Shown: positions 14,901-27,663 of the stretch, one piece after another
Layout of the letters: every line of letters begins with the position of its first letter
Position numbering within the stretch: position 1 is the stretch's first letter
Assembly: GCA_009103225.1 (NCBI GenBank)
Contig: RHPI01002264.1
Span: forward strand, 204,576 to 268,575
Length of the DNA stretch: 64,000 bases
Source: Chlorokybus atmophyticus
Taxonomy: Eukaryota; Streptophyta; Chlorokybophyceae; Chlorokybales; Chlorokybaceae
Direction of reading: 5' to 3'
Notes under the pieces: generated by a model
Told to the model about the DNA's origin: nothing
The model's input: the letters and a program-made list of their open reading frames with translations, nothing else
Database searches by the model: none
Position numbers and translations under genes: made by a program

Positions 14901-15550
14901 TGAACGGTCATGGCAACGTGCCAGACATGTGATGTGACTCACCTTGTGAGGTCACACCATGCCATATGCCACACAAGTCACATTGTTGCTCATGCTTGAT
15001 GTGACATGCAGCTGCACTTCACATGTATACACTTACTTGCTTGCTTACAAGCATGTGCACCCAATGCACGTGCATGATGTGAACCATGCATCACACTACT
15101 TGTGACACACTTGCATAAACACTAGACTTCTGCGTGTGAGCGCTCACAACATGTGGCGCTTCATTGTTGTATACAACAGCAGTACACTACACAGTACTGT
15201 TTTTGACCCTTGCCACAACATGTGACAGTATCTCACATCATAAATAACACATGCTAACATTAACCAGCTCCAAGCTGAGTCTGTGCTACCTGCTTATCAA
15301 TGCCTTGCACAGTTCATCATGCAAAAGGCTTATCAGCTCAAGGACTAAGTGAATGAGAGAACCACTTGGGTACTGCACACACCTTAAAAGTTCAACTCCC
15401 ATACAATCATGATGTCATATGTCGCAACATAGCAGCTGAGAGTGGTAAAGCCTTGCCTGTTAGGCGTGACATGTAGACTACGGTCATAACCCGATTGTAA
15501 GTCTTGAGCTACCTACTGTTTGGTCATGCGCGCGGGTCTTATCACATGGC
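11969..15550. other. Upstream flank of the formin and intergenic DNA
   Basis: The first 300 bp are GC-rich with GCC/CGG and GAC/GTC repeats and may include 5' exons of the formin. From about 12250 the sequence turns AT-rich, with a short (GA)n at about 12374-12397. Nothing in 12.3-15.5 kb shows conserved coding. One AAACCCTAA motif occurs near 14605 without an obvious gene next to it. Repeated TGTGACATGCA-like words occur around 14.9-15.1 kb. Confidence 0.4.
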
Positions 15551-15559
15551 GCCTGCAGG

Positions 15560-15890
15560 TTACTGGCACAAACCATTTGTGCCAGTACTGGCACCTGCCT
15601 TTCAGGTCTAGACCCGCAAGTCCCTAACACTAGCACAAAACGGCTTGTGCGAGTAATGAATATTATTTCTCTTACTGGTCGCTGGAACAAGCGGTTTTGT
15701 GCCAGAACTGGCATGCTGATTACATAGTCAAGACTGGCACCACAACTCGTTCCAGAACTGGTTTTAAAATCAAAGACAAGTACGAAAACACCCAAGACCC
15801 ATGCTTACACTGGCACAAGATGATTACGTGCCAGTGCTGACTCGGGTGTTCAATTATGCTTTGTTGCTGTGCCAACACTGGCACATCATG
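15560..15890. repeat. Cluster of palindromic TGCCAGTACTGGCA-type motifs
   Basis: At least six copies of a degenerate palindrome based on GTGCCAGTACTGGCAC occur within 330 bp, in both intact and half-site form and spaced 25-60 bp. One exact 16-bp palindrome is at 15579-15594. Similar clusters occur at 17.7-17.9 kb and 28.1-28.2 kb. The spacing is irregular, so this is not a simple tandem array. Confidence 0.6.
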
Positions 15891-16327
15891 CTAATGCACA
15901 TTAAGTTGAGTTTTGGGGCACTGCAAGTAATAACAATAAAACACTATTATGCAAGTGTACATGATTGTGCACGCTACACAAATACATTGTCACTCTGCTA
16001 CTCCTGCTCCTGCGACTGCTTCTACAGCTCCACTTCTCAATCCAAATCTAGCCAAGGTGCAGCTCCACATCCAACTGCAGCAGACCAACCACTAGATCAG
16101 CAAACTAACTAGACCCAATGCAGACTAGCAGACCATAATGCAACCCACCTAAACTAACGGAAGGCAGCGGACTAGTAGACTAGACTAGCAGACCAACTAG
16201 ACTTAAGGACCAGTAGACCACAATCGCAGTCCACCTAGACTAAACAAGTCCAGCGGATTAGAAGATTAAACCAGCAGCTGAGTAGCCTACCAGCACATCT
16301 TAGTAGACAAGCAATCGGGAGCGGCCA

Positions 16328-16940
16328 GGTGACCTTGTATTGATTGCTAGTAGTCTGGTCTTTGGCGGACTCGTAGAGTACGCCGTTGACATCGATATCG
16401 AAGGCTACATTGATGTGCAAGACTCCGCGCGGCATGGGCGGGATGCCGCCGAGCTGACATTTGCCCAGCAGGTGGCTGTCGTATGTGTCTCGTACACTTA
16501 AACCAGCACACAGGATTCTTAGTATATGGCAACAATCTGCAAACTGTCAAGCTAATGGTCTAAACCGTGCCTAACGGCACACACTGCAGACATGAGCTTC
16601 AGCATCCACTGCAAGCATAGTGTTGACACAACATGCACCGAAAGCTACAGGAGTGGTTGAAACACATGAGCAGGATGTAGCACCTTCACACGTGCAGCAG
16701 CGGGCTGGCAGGCGCTGCACTCCACGCGAACTGTTGCTTATGTCTTTGCCATACTTGCGTTTGAGGTCTTGTACATGCAGCACACAAAATGTTAGTAATA
16801 GCCCGCATGCAAGTCTACTTAGACACCAAGTCTTATACAAGTGCAAGTTGTGAAAATTGTACCTGTGAAGTGCTGAACGAGGCGATTGCCAAGTCTTCAC
16901 CCCCAAAATGGGTGTCGCCAGCTGTGGCTCTAACCTCAAC
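16328..16940 (-). pseudogene. Decayed HSP70 gene fragment
   Basis: Three pieces in the correct order on the minus strand match cytosolic HSP70. At 16864-16940 is VRATAGDTHFGGEDL, then a one-base frame slip into NRLVQHFT, ending at a GT donor. At 16690-16769 is DLKRKYGKDISNSSRGVQRL. At 16328-16494 is DTYDSHLLGKCQLGG followed by IPPMPRGVLHINVAFDIDVNG and DQTTSN. These correspond to roughly residues 215-265 and 455-510 of HSP70. The roughly 190 residues between them are missing, as are the ATPase N-terminus and the lid. The first two pieces are separated by what looks like an intron (CAG/GT ... AG), so this is a truncated genomic copy rather than a processed one. Identity is confident; function is unlikely. 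Confidence 0.75.
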
Positions 16941-19200
16941 TAAGCATTCAAGTAAGCATCAATACCTGCTTGCAATACACAGTGTGAAGGGCGTTGTAAT
17001 GAATCACGTTGCTGCGAACTAGGTTGGATGTTATAAAACACAACAAAGAAAGAATGAAACACCTCAGGGGCATCGGTGCCGAGCGCCCTGCTAAGGCAGC
17101 TTGTGATGGCGACGTTTGCAGCAGGTCTAGAAGCGGTTGCAGCAGGCAGTGCCGAACAGCTTGCTTGCGTTAAGCCGACCGAGCAGTTAGTTGCGCCTTC
17201 ACACTAGCACGTGCACCACCCGCCCGCGTACCCCTACGCCAAGCCCGCCCAGCCGACCAGCATGAGCTTAGCGGCTGCACTAATCTACTGGCTTATGGGG
17301 CAGGAAACTTACAGTTACAGAAGTTGTAAGCTAATTTACGTAAAGTCGGTCACTTGTAACTTACATTGTTTTATGCTATGTGACTGACAGTAGTGTGTCA
17401 ACTGACTCGTAAGGCTTCAGTTTGGATTATTGACTGAGGCTGAGAGCCCCAATCGCGGTTAGTGCTGCACGCGATAATAACTGACAATCAACCGATAAGC
17501 ACGGACTTCGACTGACCAGTCACGCCGAGTGACTCCCTTAGTATGTGGTCGAAGTGCTGAGTGAGTCAGTATTTATTGGAAGCCGGCACTGCCGGGTCTG
17601 AAACCCTCAGTCGCGCAGATAAAAAGACCTATGGACTTAGACTTGCTAGTCTTTAGGTCTTTTAGGTTTCATGCCATTGATTATTGTGTTATTTAGGTTT
17701 TATATACTGGCATGGATGTCTTTGATCAATATTGGCCCGGGTTTGTGCCAGCATTGGCATGAGCTCCTACTCTCATGCCATTGCTGGGGCGTTTGTGCTA
17801 CTATTGGTCTATAGCGTACCGACCAGTACTGGCACAATTCTTTGACAAGTTGCCAATATCGGCACAGTCTGTTCGTGCCAATACTGGCATGGGGCGCTGG
17901 CCCCATGTGTATGCATCTGCTGGTAGATCGGGCAGGGGTCTGGCTGTAGGAAAGGCGCTCGAGGGTAAATGGCATGACATGATGCATAACATAAGGCTTA
18001 CACAAGAATGAAACTTGCTTATTGAAAGCTTGTAAGTGTTTTGTGTATATGATGTACATTTATACCACTGAATACACAATATGGAATTATGTGCATATAC
18101 ATTGACCCAATGTGACATGTATATACGTATTAACGGTTTATACGGGTACGCGTAAGGGGTGTTACGTAATAAACATAGCTTATCATGCGCTTTTCCATAC
18201 GCTACAAATGCCACCACCTGACATGCCACACGCATACAATGGCACGAGTAATTACATGGAATTTTAGGTGTTTAAAACCATGTACTTTGATGACGCAAAA
18301 GCAAAGCATCACATTCGTTATTATAAATATGACCAACACGTTTTTGGGGTCGACCTGACGACAACACCTCGCAACTTTACTCTGTTAAAGCCCCCTTGCT
18401 TGAAGTTCCCTTGCTTGAAGCCCCCTTGCTTGAAGCCCTCTTGACATCAAGGGGTGGGCGGAGCTGTATTACATTAAGGCGCCAAGATCAGGAACTGTTA
18501 CCATAAATAAAGCTTCCTCACCAATAAGGTGGAGCGCTGTAGATGTGAAAGGGGCTTTGTACTGCTGGGGCTCGTTTCGTGTATTATGTCCATGCTGAGG
18601 GCGGGCAAGTGCGCAACAGAGACAACAAAGTGAGTGAGCCCAGTGGTAGCTATGCATACTCAGTGCAGCTGTCCGGTGTTGCTGCTTGGCGGCGGTGAGC
18701 GCCTCAGCATGCGCCGCCTCAACAGCATGGGGCGACACGCGCTGCTTATCGCAGCGTGATTGAGCCTGCTGGCGCTTTTTAAGAGAGGCTCGTTTGCTTA
18801 TTCTGCGCAGATCAGTGCATACGCATGCATGCATGCTGACTCTAACAGTGGCAGGCCAGCTGCTCGTATGCCAAGTTGTAGCTTAAGTTGTTGCAAAGTT
18901 CATCAAGTTGTGCAATTGTGCTGATTGAGGTGATTGTGGTAAAATATGTTGATCTCTACACTAGCTGTTTGCGTTGCAAGCGCCCAGGAGACCATTAAAG
19001 CTTGACAGCTGTAGTAATAAGCTTGTGTTGCATGTAGTTGTTGGTATGTGCTTTTGCATTCAATGATGCTTAAGTTATTTGCTACAAAAACTGTTTAGCG
19101 TTGCGCTGCTCGAGACATCCTGGGCAACTTTGTATGCTGTATGTTGTCATACCCTAGCAGTTTTTGTAGCAACGAGGGCAATGCTTGTGGCTGCCATTGT
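16941..19200. other. Intergenic region with short repeats
   Basis: No conserved coding pattern is recognised. The region contains the second TGCCAGT/ACTGGCA motif cluster (17705-17900) and four tandem copies of a CTTGCTTGAAGCCCC-like unit (about 18388-18445). Some GC-richer parts (17.05-17.25 kb and 18.5-18.8 kb) give open frames but no recognisable domain. Confidence 0.4.
17705..17900. repeat. Second cluster of TGCCAGT/ACTGGCA palindromic motifs
   Basis: Variants such as GTGCCAGCATTGGCATGAG, CCAGTACTGGCACA and GTGCCAATACTGGCATGG occur every 30-60 bp. They have the same consensus as the cluster at 15.56-15.89 kb, but the intervening sequence differs. Confidence 0.55.
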
Positions 19201-19211
19201 GGAGGCGAATT

Positions 19212-19332
19212 CTGCATAACAAAGAGCGAGCGTGTCATCGTCAGCCATGAGGTATATACTTGACACCACATGCATAACAGCAAGAGCGAGCGTGTCATTG
19301 TCAGCCATGAGGTACATACTTGACACCACATG
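19212..19332. repeat. Two tandem copies of a 60-bp unit
   Basis: The words GAGCGAGCGTGTCAT and CAGCCATGAGGTA recur exactly 60 bp apart (for example at 19224 and 19284). On the minus strand this is an in-frame 20-residue repeat of the form VVSS.YLMAD.DTLAL within a short open frame (19147-19329). No family is recognised and coding status is unknown. Confidence 0.6.
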
Positions 19333-19810
19333 TTAGGTGCGCACATAAACATGTATGCATGCGCGCTTGCTTGTAACAACACGCTGAGTAGCTCGTATTT
19401 ATGAGCGCTGCAACAAGTGGGGGTCTTTCGTCCAGATGCTTGAAGCTTTCGGTTGGGTTGACCGCTGACAGTGCGTGCTTGATTGTTGATGGATGAGTTT
19501 GGTTATGAGCTGCTGGGTGTCATGCCCTACGCCTACCACAAGCTTCCAAATGGGGAGCTCGAGCACACGGCGTCTTGCAAGATGAAACCCTTCTACTTCC
19601 AAGAAGGCTAGGACCCTGCGAGACCCTTTGTCGCTGCGTGTTGCCACTCTACACACGCATGCATGCATGGATGTGCGCGCACACACACATAGACTTAAGC
19701 ATGCACACGCACAAAACTAGGCACACGCACAATCGCATGCACATGTGCCCATTCACGTGTGCATATGCATGTGTGCACCCACACAAGGATTTTCTGCCAA
19801 CCAGCACAAG

Positions 19811-19981
19811 GATGTGGCGAAAATGAAGTTTGGCCGCCAGCGCAAGTACGTAAAGCTGCCCGATTATGCGGGATGGCTAGCAGGCCTGTACTCATCCACT
19901 CTTCAGGAGGAGTGGACTTCGCCCCCACTTGCTCGATTTTGCCAGTACAACATGCCCCTGCTCATTATCCGGAAGGCGATG
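19811..19981 (+). CDS. Possible exon of unknown gene
   Basis: A 57-codon open segment is flanked by an AG before 19811 and a GTGAG donor after 19981, phase 0 at both ends. The product begins DVAKMKFGRQRKYVKLPDY and ends NMPLLIIRKAM, a composition more protein-like than its surroundings. I do not recognise the family and found no convincing neighbouring exon. It could be a chance frame. Confidence 0.3.
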
Positions 19982-21504
19982 GTGAGGAACACGACCAACT
20001 GTCCACACTGGCAGGTGCACGCCTCTTCTGATTAAACGCCCACACAAGCCCTTGATGGTGATCTGCAACAAGCACACAACAGAGCGGGGCAAACCGTTAG
20101 AAAACTTTATCCTATCCCCACATTGCGCTCGCTTATAAAAAAGCAGACACAAAGGTGGGAAAAGCAATCGCATGCCACATATGACTACCACTTGGTGATG
20201 TTGCTTATGGTGTGTTGCAACTGCAAATTAACTAGGATGTTCTCAATTGTGTACAATCGGGCAGGCGTAGCAGTACCTAAGAACAATTTAATATGTGGAT
20301 GTATAGCATCAGCATTAACAACGTCATTAGATTTGCAAGCGCATTGACACCTTGGTGTGCAGGAGTATCAGTGTTTTCCAGGTACTATAACTCACTGCAT
20401 CAACTACGGTGCTTTTCATGCAGCTATGTCACTGCCGCACTGAGTAGTCTGAGTAACGTGTATACTGGTGTCAAAGATGAGCCCATGTTGCGAAGGGAGT
20501 TCCCGCATGTCGTCATCATCAGCAGCACATTGCAAACACCACCCGCCTCCCCTTGGTACAGCTGCATGTCATGGCATAGTGTCATGCTATTCGTCAACGT
20601 CCGCGAAGTCTCCACGACCAGGCCTATATAGCCAGGCATCCACGCCTGCTATTAGCATGAGGACCGCGCACCGCACGTCATATGATTGCCACGGCTGTCG
20701 TGAGGTACGGGCATCATCATAGGTACCGTCGTAGGTGCCATCGTAGGTACTATTGTAGCTGTTCCGTTCTGGCTCAACTTGAGCTGCATCGTTCCAACGG
20801 CTCTATCGCTTGAACTCACAACTAGCCGTTGCTAGGACTGCACAGTTGTAAGTGGATGTGGCTGTACTATAAATAGCAGACATAGCCACATTGTTACTTA
20901 GCAAGACTGTAAGTTTCACAAAGCAAGGACTGATCAATGCGCCAATCTTTGCAATATATGGACTACACGTGAGCTTGGTGTGTTGTGCTTATTGTGTAAG
21001 TTAGCGAGCACACTTGCCTCACACACTCGCTGCGCTTGCTTGCATTGTTGAGCGTACACACGCATAAGTCAAGGCCTACTATCACACTTGTTAGTAGCAC
21101 CCACAGCTCTTACATAACAGGCAACATATATACATACATACATACACGGGCATCTTGCTATTGTGGGAAGGCCCTATAAGCACAGCAACTAAGTAGGTGG
21201 CTTGCTGCCTACATAGCTTCCTCTACACTTAGCTATGATGGGTGGAAGCTCTTCTCAGCTGCACACAGTTGTCCACAACAGCCTCGGCCTTGCGTACATT
21301 GATAATATTGTCATCGCGCACGCACACCATTAGCAACCAACAGTCACATCCTCAAGAAGGATTAGCCCTCGTGGACGCCCGGCTCGACAACAGTCCTCCA
21401 TCTTCATCACAATGCAGCTCAATCTGATGCGTGCCTGCTGTATACAACATTGGGTGCATTGCAATACGCAATCAAAAGATAGTGCCATATTCAGTGGAAT
21501 TAAA

Positions 21505-21840
21505 GCATTTTTAGGGCGGGACGGCTATTCTCGCAAGCTACTTTGGGGGCCGGAACATTGTGCTTGCCAAAGCTTGATACGAGAAAAGGTACAACGCGTA
21601 CAAATGGCTCTTTCCTTTCCTCAACTGCACCTGGGTGACCCCAGTCAAGTCCACGACCTCATGACGAAGACTTTCAGACTTTCATCCCGCAAAATGCTGA
21701 GTACATTGATGATAAGTCTGTTGCGCTTGGCCTTGCGGGCTGCTCAAGGAAGGACGACGAGTTCCCCAACCCTCGCGCTCTCTTTTGTTGCTTGCGTGCG
21801 TGATGACGCTTGTTTTGTTGCGGAATGGTCGTTACAACAC
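21505..21840 (+). pseudogene. Possible decayed coding segment of unknown type
   Basis: Protein-like words in two frames of the plus strand suggest an old exon with a frame break near 21650-21665: GTAILASYFGGRNIVLAKA, then YNAYKWLFPFLNCTWVTP, then in another frame FQTFIPQNAEYIDDKSVALG and CSRKDDEFPNPRALF. One in-frame stop interrupts the first part. I do not recognise the family. Mobile-element origin is possible. Confidence 0.25.
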
Positions 21841-22198
21841 AACAATGCTGTTATAAGAACACGATGTGACGTGCATGTCTACTAATACCGTCTAACACAC
21901 TGTAAAAATAATGACTGTTGTTCTGTCTTTCTGGGGGAGGAGAGTAGGGGCTTGAATCGTGGCCACTCCGTGAGTTGGATCCGCTCCAAGTTGTGCGTTT
22001 TTGTATTCACAACTAATAATTTACAAGCTATAATTGCAAGCAGAGAAGTGCAACATGTTGCAGTGAACACTCTGGGCCTACCCTAGGTGAGTCATCGCCA
22101 CAATGTAACACAACTGTTCGTTTACAATGTTTACTAACAAGCGCAAATTGATCTCTCCTCATTATTGAGACTCAGCCAACAAGGCTTAGCAAAAAAAA

Positions 22199-22264
22199 GC
22201 AACTGCAATGAAGAACGTTGGTACTACCTTGTAAAACCAACGCTCTTCATTGCAAAGTAGTTGC
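22199..22264. repeat. Short hairpin, 24-bp arms
   Basis: The left arm 22199-22222 and right arm 22236-22264 pair through AATGAAGAACGTTGGT and its near-complement, with one bulge of five bases and a 13-nt loop. It lies about 370 bp outside the left end of the CACTA element. Confidence 0.65.
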
Positions 22265-23829
22265 TCAAGAGCCGTCAAGTCACACACTTAAGCCACGAGG
22301 AGATTGCTAGCAAAAGGTCTTGATACGCGAAATTGCAATGTGCGCATTGACTATGTTCAAGCGACATATTGTGTCAGGTCAGCTGCTGGCCAAGGGCCAA
22401 GGGGCATATGTACTAGCATTGTGCTCCTGGCAGCCAATATACTGATGGCCACACACGGCAGCTGTCGTTGTCATACCAAATCATACATTTGGCTGGCATA
22501 CTTGTTTGCATGCGCAGGCTGTGTCAGTATAAATGAGGATGCTTGCATGCGCAGGCTAAGATGCATACATGAATGCTAATGATGCACATGCGGGCATGTG
22601 GGCACACCCGCCAGCAGTGCACGCACGCGTACAATCACTACAAAGTTTTAGCCCTTCAAAGACGTCTCATGTGCAGTGATTGTCATCTAATGTTCAGTTG
22701 AAAACGTCTGAACTAGCGGCATGCATGTAGTGTAAGTTGTTTACATTTTAAACAACATCTGAACATCACACGCTGGCATCTTACCTAACCTCAATGCAAC
22801 AATGCTTCATGAGGTGTGAGTGTGACTGTAAGACTCTGCAGCTGAAAATCAGCTGCACGTACAGCTTAAAGAAAGATGCGCGTTGAACCCAAGACACATG
22901 CGTCTTAATGTGCGCACACTTTGCAAATGGCTACAGTGACTGGCTTACCATCAGTTGCAGTTGTTGTACTTTAAGCCTTAAAGTGTAACGGTGCCATGTG
23001 CTTAGCTATAGCAACATGGAATGCAACGCGATGGATTGCAACTGACTGTGCAACAGACTACTTTGGTTATCAATATTACATTGATGCCTAATAAAGACCA
23101 GCAGCACAAACGCTCTTTAAAGTACGCTCTTTAAAGTACCAGAACATGCTTAGCATAAGCTCGGAGCCAACACGGATTGCGATGCCGGGCCTGTCCAGAG
23201 CTGCAGGGACGGTGAGGGCTGGGGCTTTGAGGGCGGAAGGGGCTGGCCATAAAAAGAGAGGGCTGCAGGGGCTGGGGCGGAGGGCAAGGAAGAGCTTGGG
23301 TGCTGCGGGTCGGGGGAAGCTCGTGCGGCGCAGCAGGAACTGGCGGGGCGGTGAGAGCTGGAGGGTGGAAGGTAGGAGACTGAATCACTCAGCACGGTGC
23401 AGACCGCTGAAGGGCGGAGGGGGCGTTAGGGGTGAGAGAAGCCATGTAACTGAGTGGGCCCATTATGATGGCCTGCGGCTACTTGCTGGAACCTCTGCAC
23501 ACGCAAGCATGGAGTCTGAAAAAAACGGTGCTCTCACTGCGCTGGATTTCCTGGCGTCACCCAATCATCGTCCTCCTGTAGCTCTGCAACACTTGCATAT
23601 TAGCGTGCGCTATGCCTTGGCGGTTGTTGACATGATGTCACTACATGTGCAAATGCTCAGCATTGCACTCACCTATATCACTGGGTGCCTCCTCCAGGTC
23701 TGCATATATAAGATTAGTCATTTGTTGGCAGCTTTTCGTTGCGAGCTCATGTAAGAAGCAAGCAAGCTTGCAGCGGCAAACACACCTGAATAGCTTAGCC
23801 GCTCTTCCTCAACGCCGGCAAGTGCTGTG

Positions 23830-26800
23830 TCTGCACCAGCTCCAACACTGTGGTGCTTGCGAGCCTCGCGTAAGGTAGCTTCACGCACACCTCGCGTCAT
23901 AACTTCACTGCAGAGGGAAGAGGATCAGGATCTGCAATCTCCACGCGCACTGACTTCACAAATGAAGCTCGGTTTGCAACTTCTTTTGCAAGGACCATGA
24001 GCGTGTCCGGATGCTTGACACCCAGGGAAACGAAGAACACCTGGCCAACGATGCGATTGGCCTCAATATACGGCTAATCATCTTGCCTAAAACATTTCTT
24101 CCTTTTGACCCAGAACCGCCCCGTGTCTGTGGTAGCTTGAACACCGTTCTCAAACGGCTTCTTGAACCACTTTACCCTGCACAATACCAATTACAACAAC
24201 AGCACATCAGCACGCACGCACGAGCGCACGCACGCGCGTGTGCACAACGTCATGTACCAAAGTTGGCTTCTCATATGTTGATATTGTGACGACATGTGAG
24301 CAACATAGCCTAGCACGGTTCGTGCTGCACGGTGATAGCTTACCTCAGTTCCAATGAAGGGGATAGCAAGAATCTCCAGCACCAGGCCCTAACAGGGTAT
24401 CGTCGCCCACTCGGGATGTTGATCTCCTTTGTGGCTCCGGAACTCACTGCGAAAGCCCGCTTCCACGCCGCAATCAAAGGTTAATTTGCCACGATCAAAG
24501 CGCGATGCGATAGTGCTTGCCCTGGTAGTTCATGTGGGTGTACGACAACTAGCAGGGCAGCCAATGAACAATGCACATGATGTGCGATCAAAGCCTTAAA
24601 CATCTTCCGGATACTGCATAAGGAGTAGCTGTAGCTGGGTCGAGATGTTGCAACTCCGGAGGGATGCGCTTAGCTTCGCCGTAAGTACGCCGCAACTTGC
24701 GCCTCTTGTTTTCCCTGTCCTCGTTAACAGTCTAGCATACTGCACGCGGCCAAGCTATATTCAGCCAATAAGCACCAAACACAACATTGTGCAATGCATT
24801 GGATGAGTGGGTTGTATACTTACTCATGAAGCGTCGCAACGTCCTTGTTGTTGTTCTCGACGTACAGGTTAATCATACCGATTTCCTGCTGTGTTAGATT
24901 GCGCCGGCTTGGCGCACCTAACAACTCCGGAGTGTCGTGCAAGGGATCAACAAGAGTAATGCCAGCAAAGGGCCAGACCAACCTCAACGCCTTTGAGCCA
25001 CACATACCAATCTCCTCCAGCTCTTGCGACACAACAATGCTTGCTTCTGAAGGCTTGCGACTCGTGGCCTGCTTGCGGATGTGTTCATACGGCGTTCAGC
25101 CCCAAACATCCATGTACCCCGTACAGGGCCGCAACGGCGTAGCTGCTGCGTCGAATGCAGTACAAGATGCGTAGAAATAGTAAAGATAGATCTAGGAAAG
25201 TCTCGTTCAAGTAAGCACAAAGCTTCTAACAAGTCCAGTTCCATGCCATCCATGGTGCGCCGTTTGGCTCTTGGGTATCCATGGTGCGCTAATGCATGCT
25301 AGCGCATCGCAGAATTTTGTCAGCGTGGCGCGCTGCCTCGGTTGAAGCTTTCCAGTGGTGACAGCTGGCAGCAGTATTGTACCTGCACAACCGAGCGCGT
25401 GAGTGCACGTGCATGCACATAAGAAAGCAAGTCTAATAGCATGTACACACGCGCGACAGCTCGCATGAGTGCGTGTATGTGTGGTAGTGAAAAAGAGAAA
25501 GAGAGAGTCTGACACAGCACATGCGCACGCATAACAGCTCGCATGTGTGTTCGGCGAGGGAGACAGAGGGGGTCTGGTACAGCACATGCACATGCAATCA
25601 TTGAGAGAGAGAGAGAGAGAGAGAGCATATGTGTGTGTGGAGGGAGTAGTATGTCAGCTGAGCATGCACAAGCATGGCTGAAGACTTACCTATATTGTGC
25701 AAGTCGTGAGTCTTGGCTTTGAACCTGCCTCCGCCTGTCAGTGTGGCAGCTAAGGAGCTACCACCAAAGTGCGATGGATAGCGCATGGGCCTCCATGTCC
25801 TGCGTATGTCATCGATCTCGTCCGCCACGAATGGCGCAGGTGGCTTGGTGACATATTCTTTCCCCTTTTGTTGGTTTTCATGATCGACCACAGTTCCTGA
25901 TGAATTCGTTGCTCCATAAGATTGTACCTGCAAGCCATACATGAGCATGCATGGTCATATACACAGACATGGCACAAAGAGTGTAAGGGAGCTGCATCAA
26001 TGTAATAACCTCAACTTGCCTGTCTTTGACGTCGTCTCCTTTCTTCCCTGTAAGACACATGACAATGCGCTTGATTGTGTTTGACACACAACGCACGTGG
26101 TCGACAAGATGTCCGGGGACTTGTGCCCAATATGGCAGCACAGTAAATAGAGATACACCCTTGACTCCACTCTCCCGAGCAAGGTCTTGATGTGCAGGCC
26201 CTTCATGTGCTGCAGCTTCACGTGCAGCACGTTGAACAAACTCTGGCGATATCGGCGCTGGTGGTGGCTGCAGCTCGTGACTGCCCCATTCCATGCTGGT
26301 TCGGAAAGGTTGGTTGAGGGGTAAACTGGCGGTGCTTGCAAAAGACGCACTTCCTTAGCCATGGCATGTACTCCCCCTTGAAGTAGGGCCCGCATAACGC
26401 ATGCAATGTGTCCTCCAGTTTGCCGATTAGCTACTTCTCCATACCCTGGGTAGTCATGCAAGCATGCTATAAGCATTGCCTTCACGCGAAATAGCGACGG
26501 TGGATGGGCAGGCGAGCTGACATCCACAACTTCAACACCTCGATGCTATAACACCAACATCTCTTGTATCAGCGGAAGTAAATATGTTTGTAGAGCTTGC
26601 GGCTCAGCAGGACCTACGCACGCATGTGTATCAATGCATATATGAAGCAAAGCACATTTGCATATCCATTTGACTATTGCCTAAGTGCTTACCCGGGATG
26701 ACACCAATGGTCCACATGCACTCTGTCTTGAAAGTCAGCCACGGAAATAGGTTGTAGCAGAAAACTGTCAAGGGCCAGACCGTGTACGAGCTCTGCGCTG

Positions 26801-27663
26801 ATGGTCCTCGCTTGAATGGGTTAACCCCATCAGTCGTGAATCCAAGCCTTGGATGACGCGGGTCCTCACGAAACTCAGCATAGCTTGCCTCAAGCTCAGA
26901 CCACGTTGGGGAGTCATGAATGCTACGCATCCATTCATCAGCAGAACGCTTTGTGGCATGCGCAGTCAGCTTGCTGGAAAAGTCTTGCAAGCGAAAGGCT
27001 CGCTTGATGCGCGGAATTAATGGCAGATAGTGGAACACTTTCTTGGGCGTAAGGACACCTGAACGCGACGATTGTGCATTCTACCTGGCAAGCGTTTGGA
27101 GTTAAGCAAGTGGTTGCATTTGCCAGCCAGAAGGGTGAGATACATACGTAGTAGTTTGGTTTGCAAGCTTTACATGCACTCTCCGCCATGGCATATAACA
27201 CTTGCCTTGATGAAAGGCAAATGGGACAGTGTTGCGTGTTTGCGTGCGCTCCCCAAAACAGCATGCAGTCATCCTTACATACATCAATGCGTTGTGCCGG
27301 CAGTCCCATATGACGGAGGACACGCAGAAGGTGATGCTTATTGTGAGGCAACTTGTTGCCATGTGGTAGCATGCGCTCATGCAGCAGTGCGGATAGGCGA
27401 TCAAGATCAGTTGCACTGGAAGTGCCTTTCACTCTTAAGTCCAACAATAGTAAAGCAGCCATCCCCACTGTCAAGTCACTACGTGGAAACAGCGCCTCCT
27501 GCTGCATGTGCGATAGATCCTCGCAAAACGTGTCCACATCTGCCTCCCTTGCCTCAAACTCATCTAGAAAGTCAAGTTCATCGACCTCCACTCCACCATT
27601 GCTTTCACTAATGTCAGAACTTGCAGCACTTTCAGTCCGTTTCAACCGCTTCACCAATCGTGC
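23830..27663 (-). CDS. CACTA TNP2-type transposase (Transposase_21, DUF4218, DUF4216 regions)
   Basis: Multi-exon transposase read on the minus strand. The N-terminal exon (about 27202-27663) ends with the CACTA signature LPAQRIDVCKDDCMLFWG...CPICLSSRQ. The next exon (about 26693-27059) is the Transposase_21 core: KVFHYLPLIPRIKRAF, HDSPTWSEL, HPRLGFTTDGVNPFKRG, YTVWPLTVFCYNLFPWL, then IGVIPG at a GT donor. Further exons at about 26.6-26.4 kb (GVEVVDVSS, LIACLHDYPGYGEV) and about 26.2-26.0 kb (GVKGVSLFTVLPYW, ...HCV-like DHVRCVSNTIK) complete the catalytic part. At 25.25-25.0 kb is a DUF4218-like block (LCLLERDFPRSIFTI, CGPVRGTWMFGAERRM). At 24.4-23.9 kb is a DUF4216-like C-terminus (LEILAIPFIGTE, IEANRIVGQVFFVSLG). 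At least one in-frame stop (near 26550) indicates decay or an unrecognised intron. It acts on the element's own termini in the nucleus. Confidence 0.8.

Noticed and set aside
15560-15890. CRISPR-like array
   Set aside because: Copies are degenerate, irregularly spaced and palindromic in a eukaryotic context; there are no constant-length spacers and no cas genes.
23146-23754. 202-codon plus-strand frame inside the CACTA left end
   Set aside because: The first half is a G-rich repeat translated as Gly/Arg-rich sequence and the second half is unlike any protein; more likely transposon subterminal repeat.
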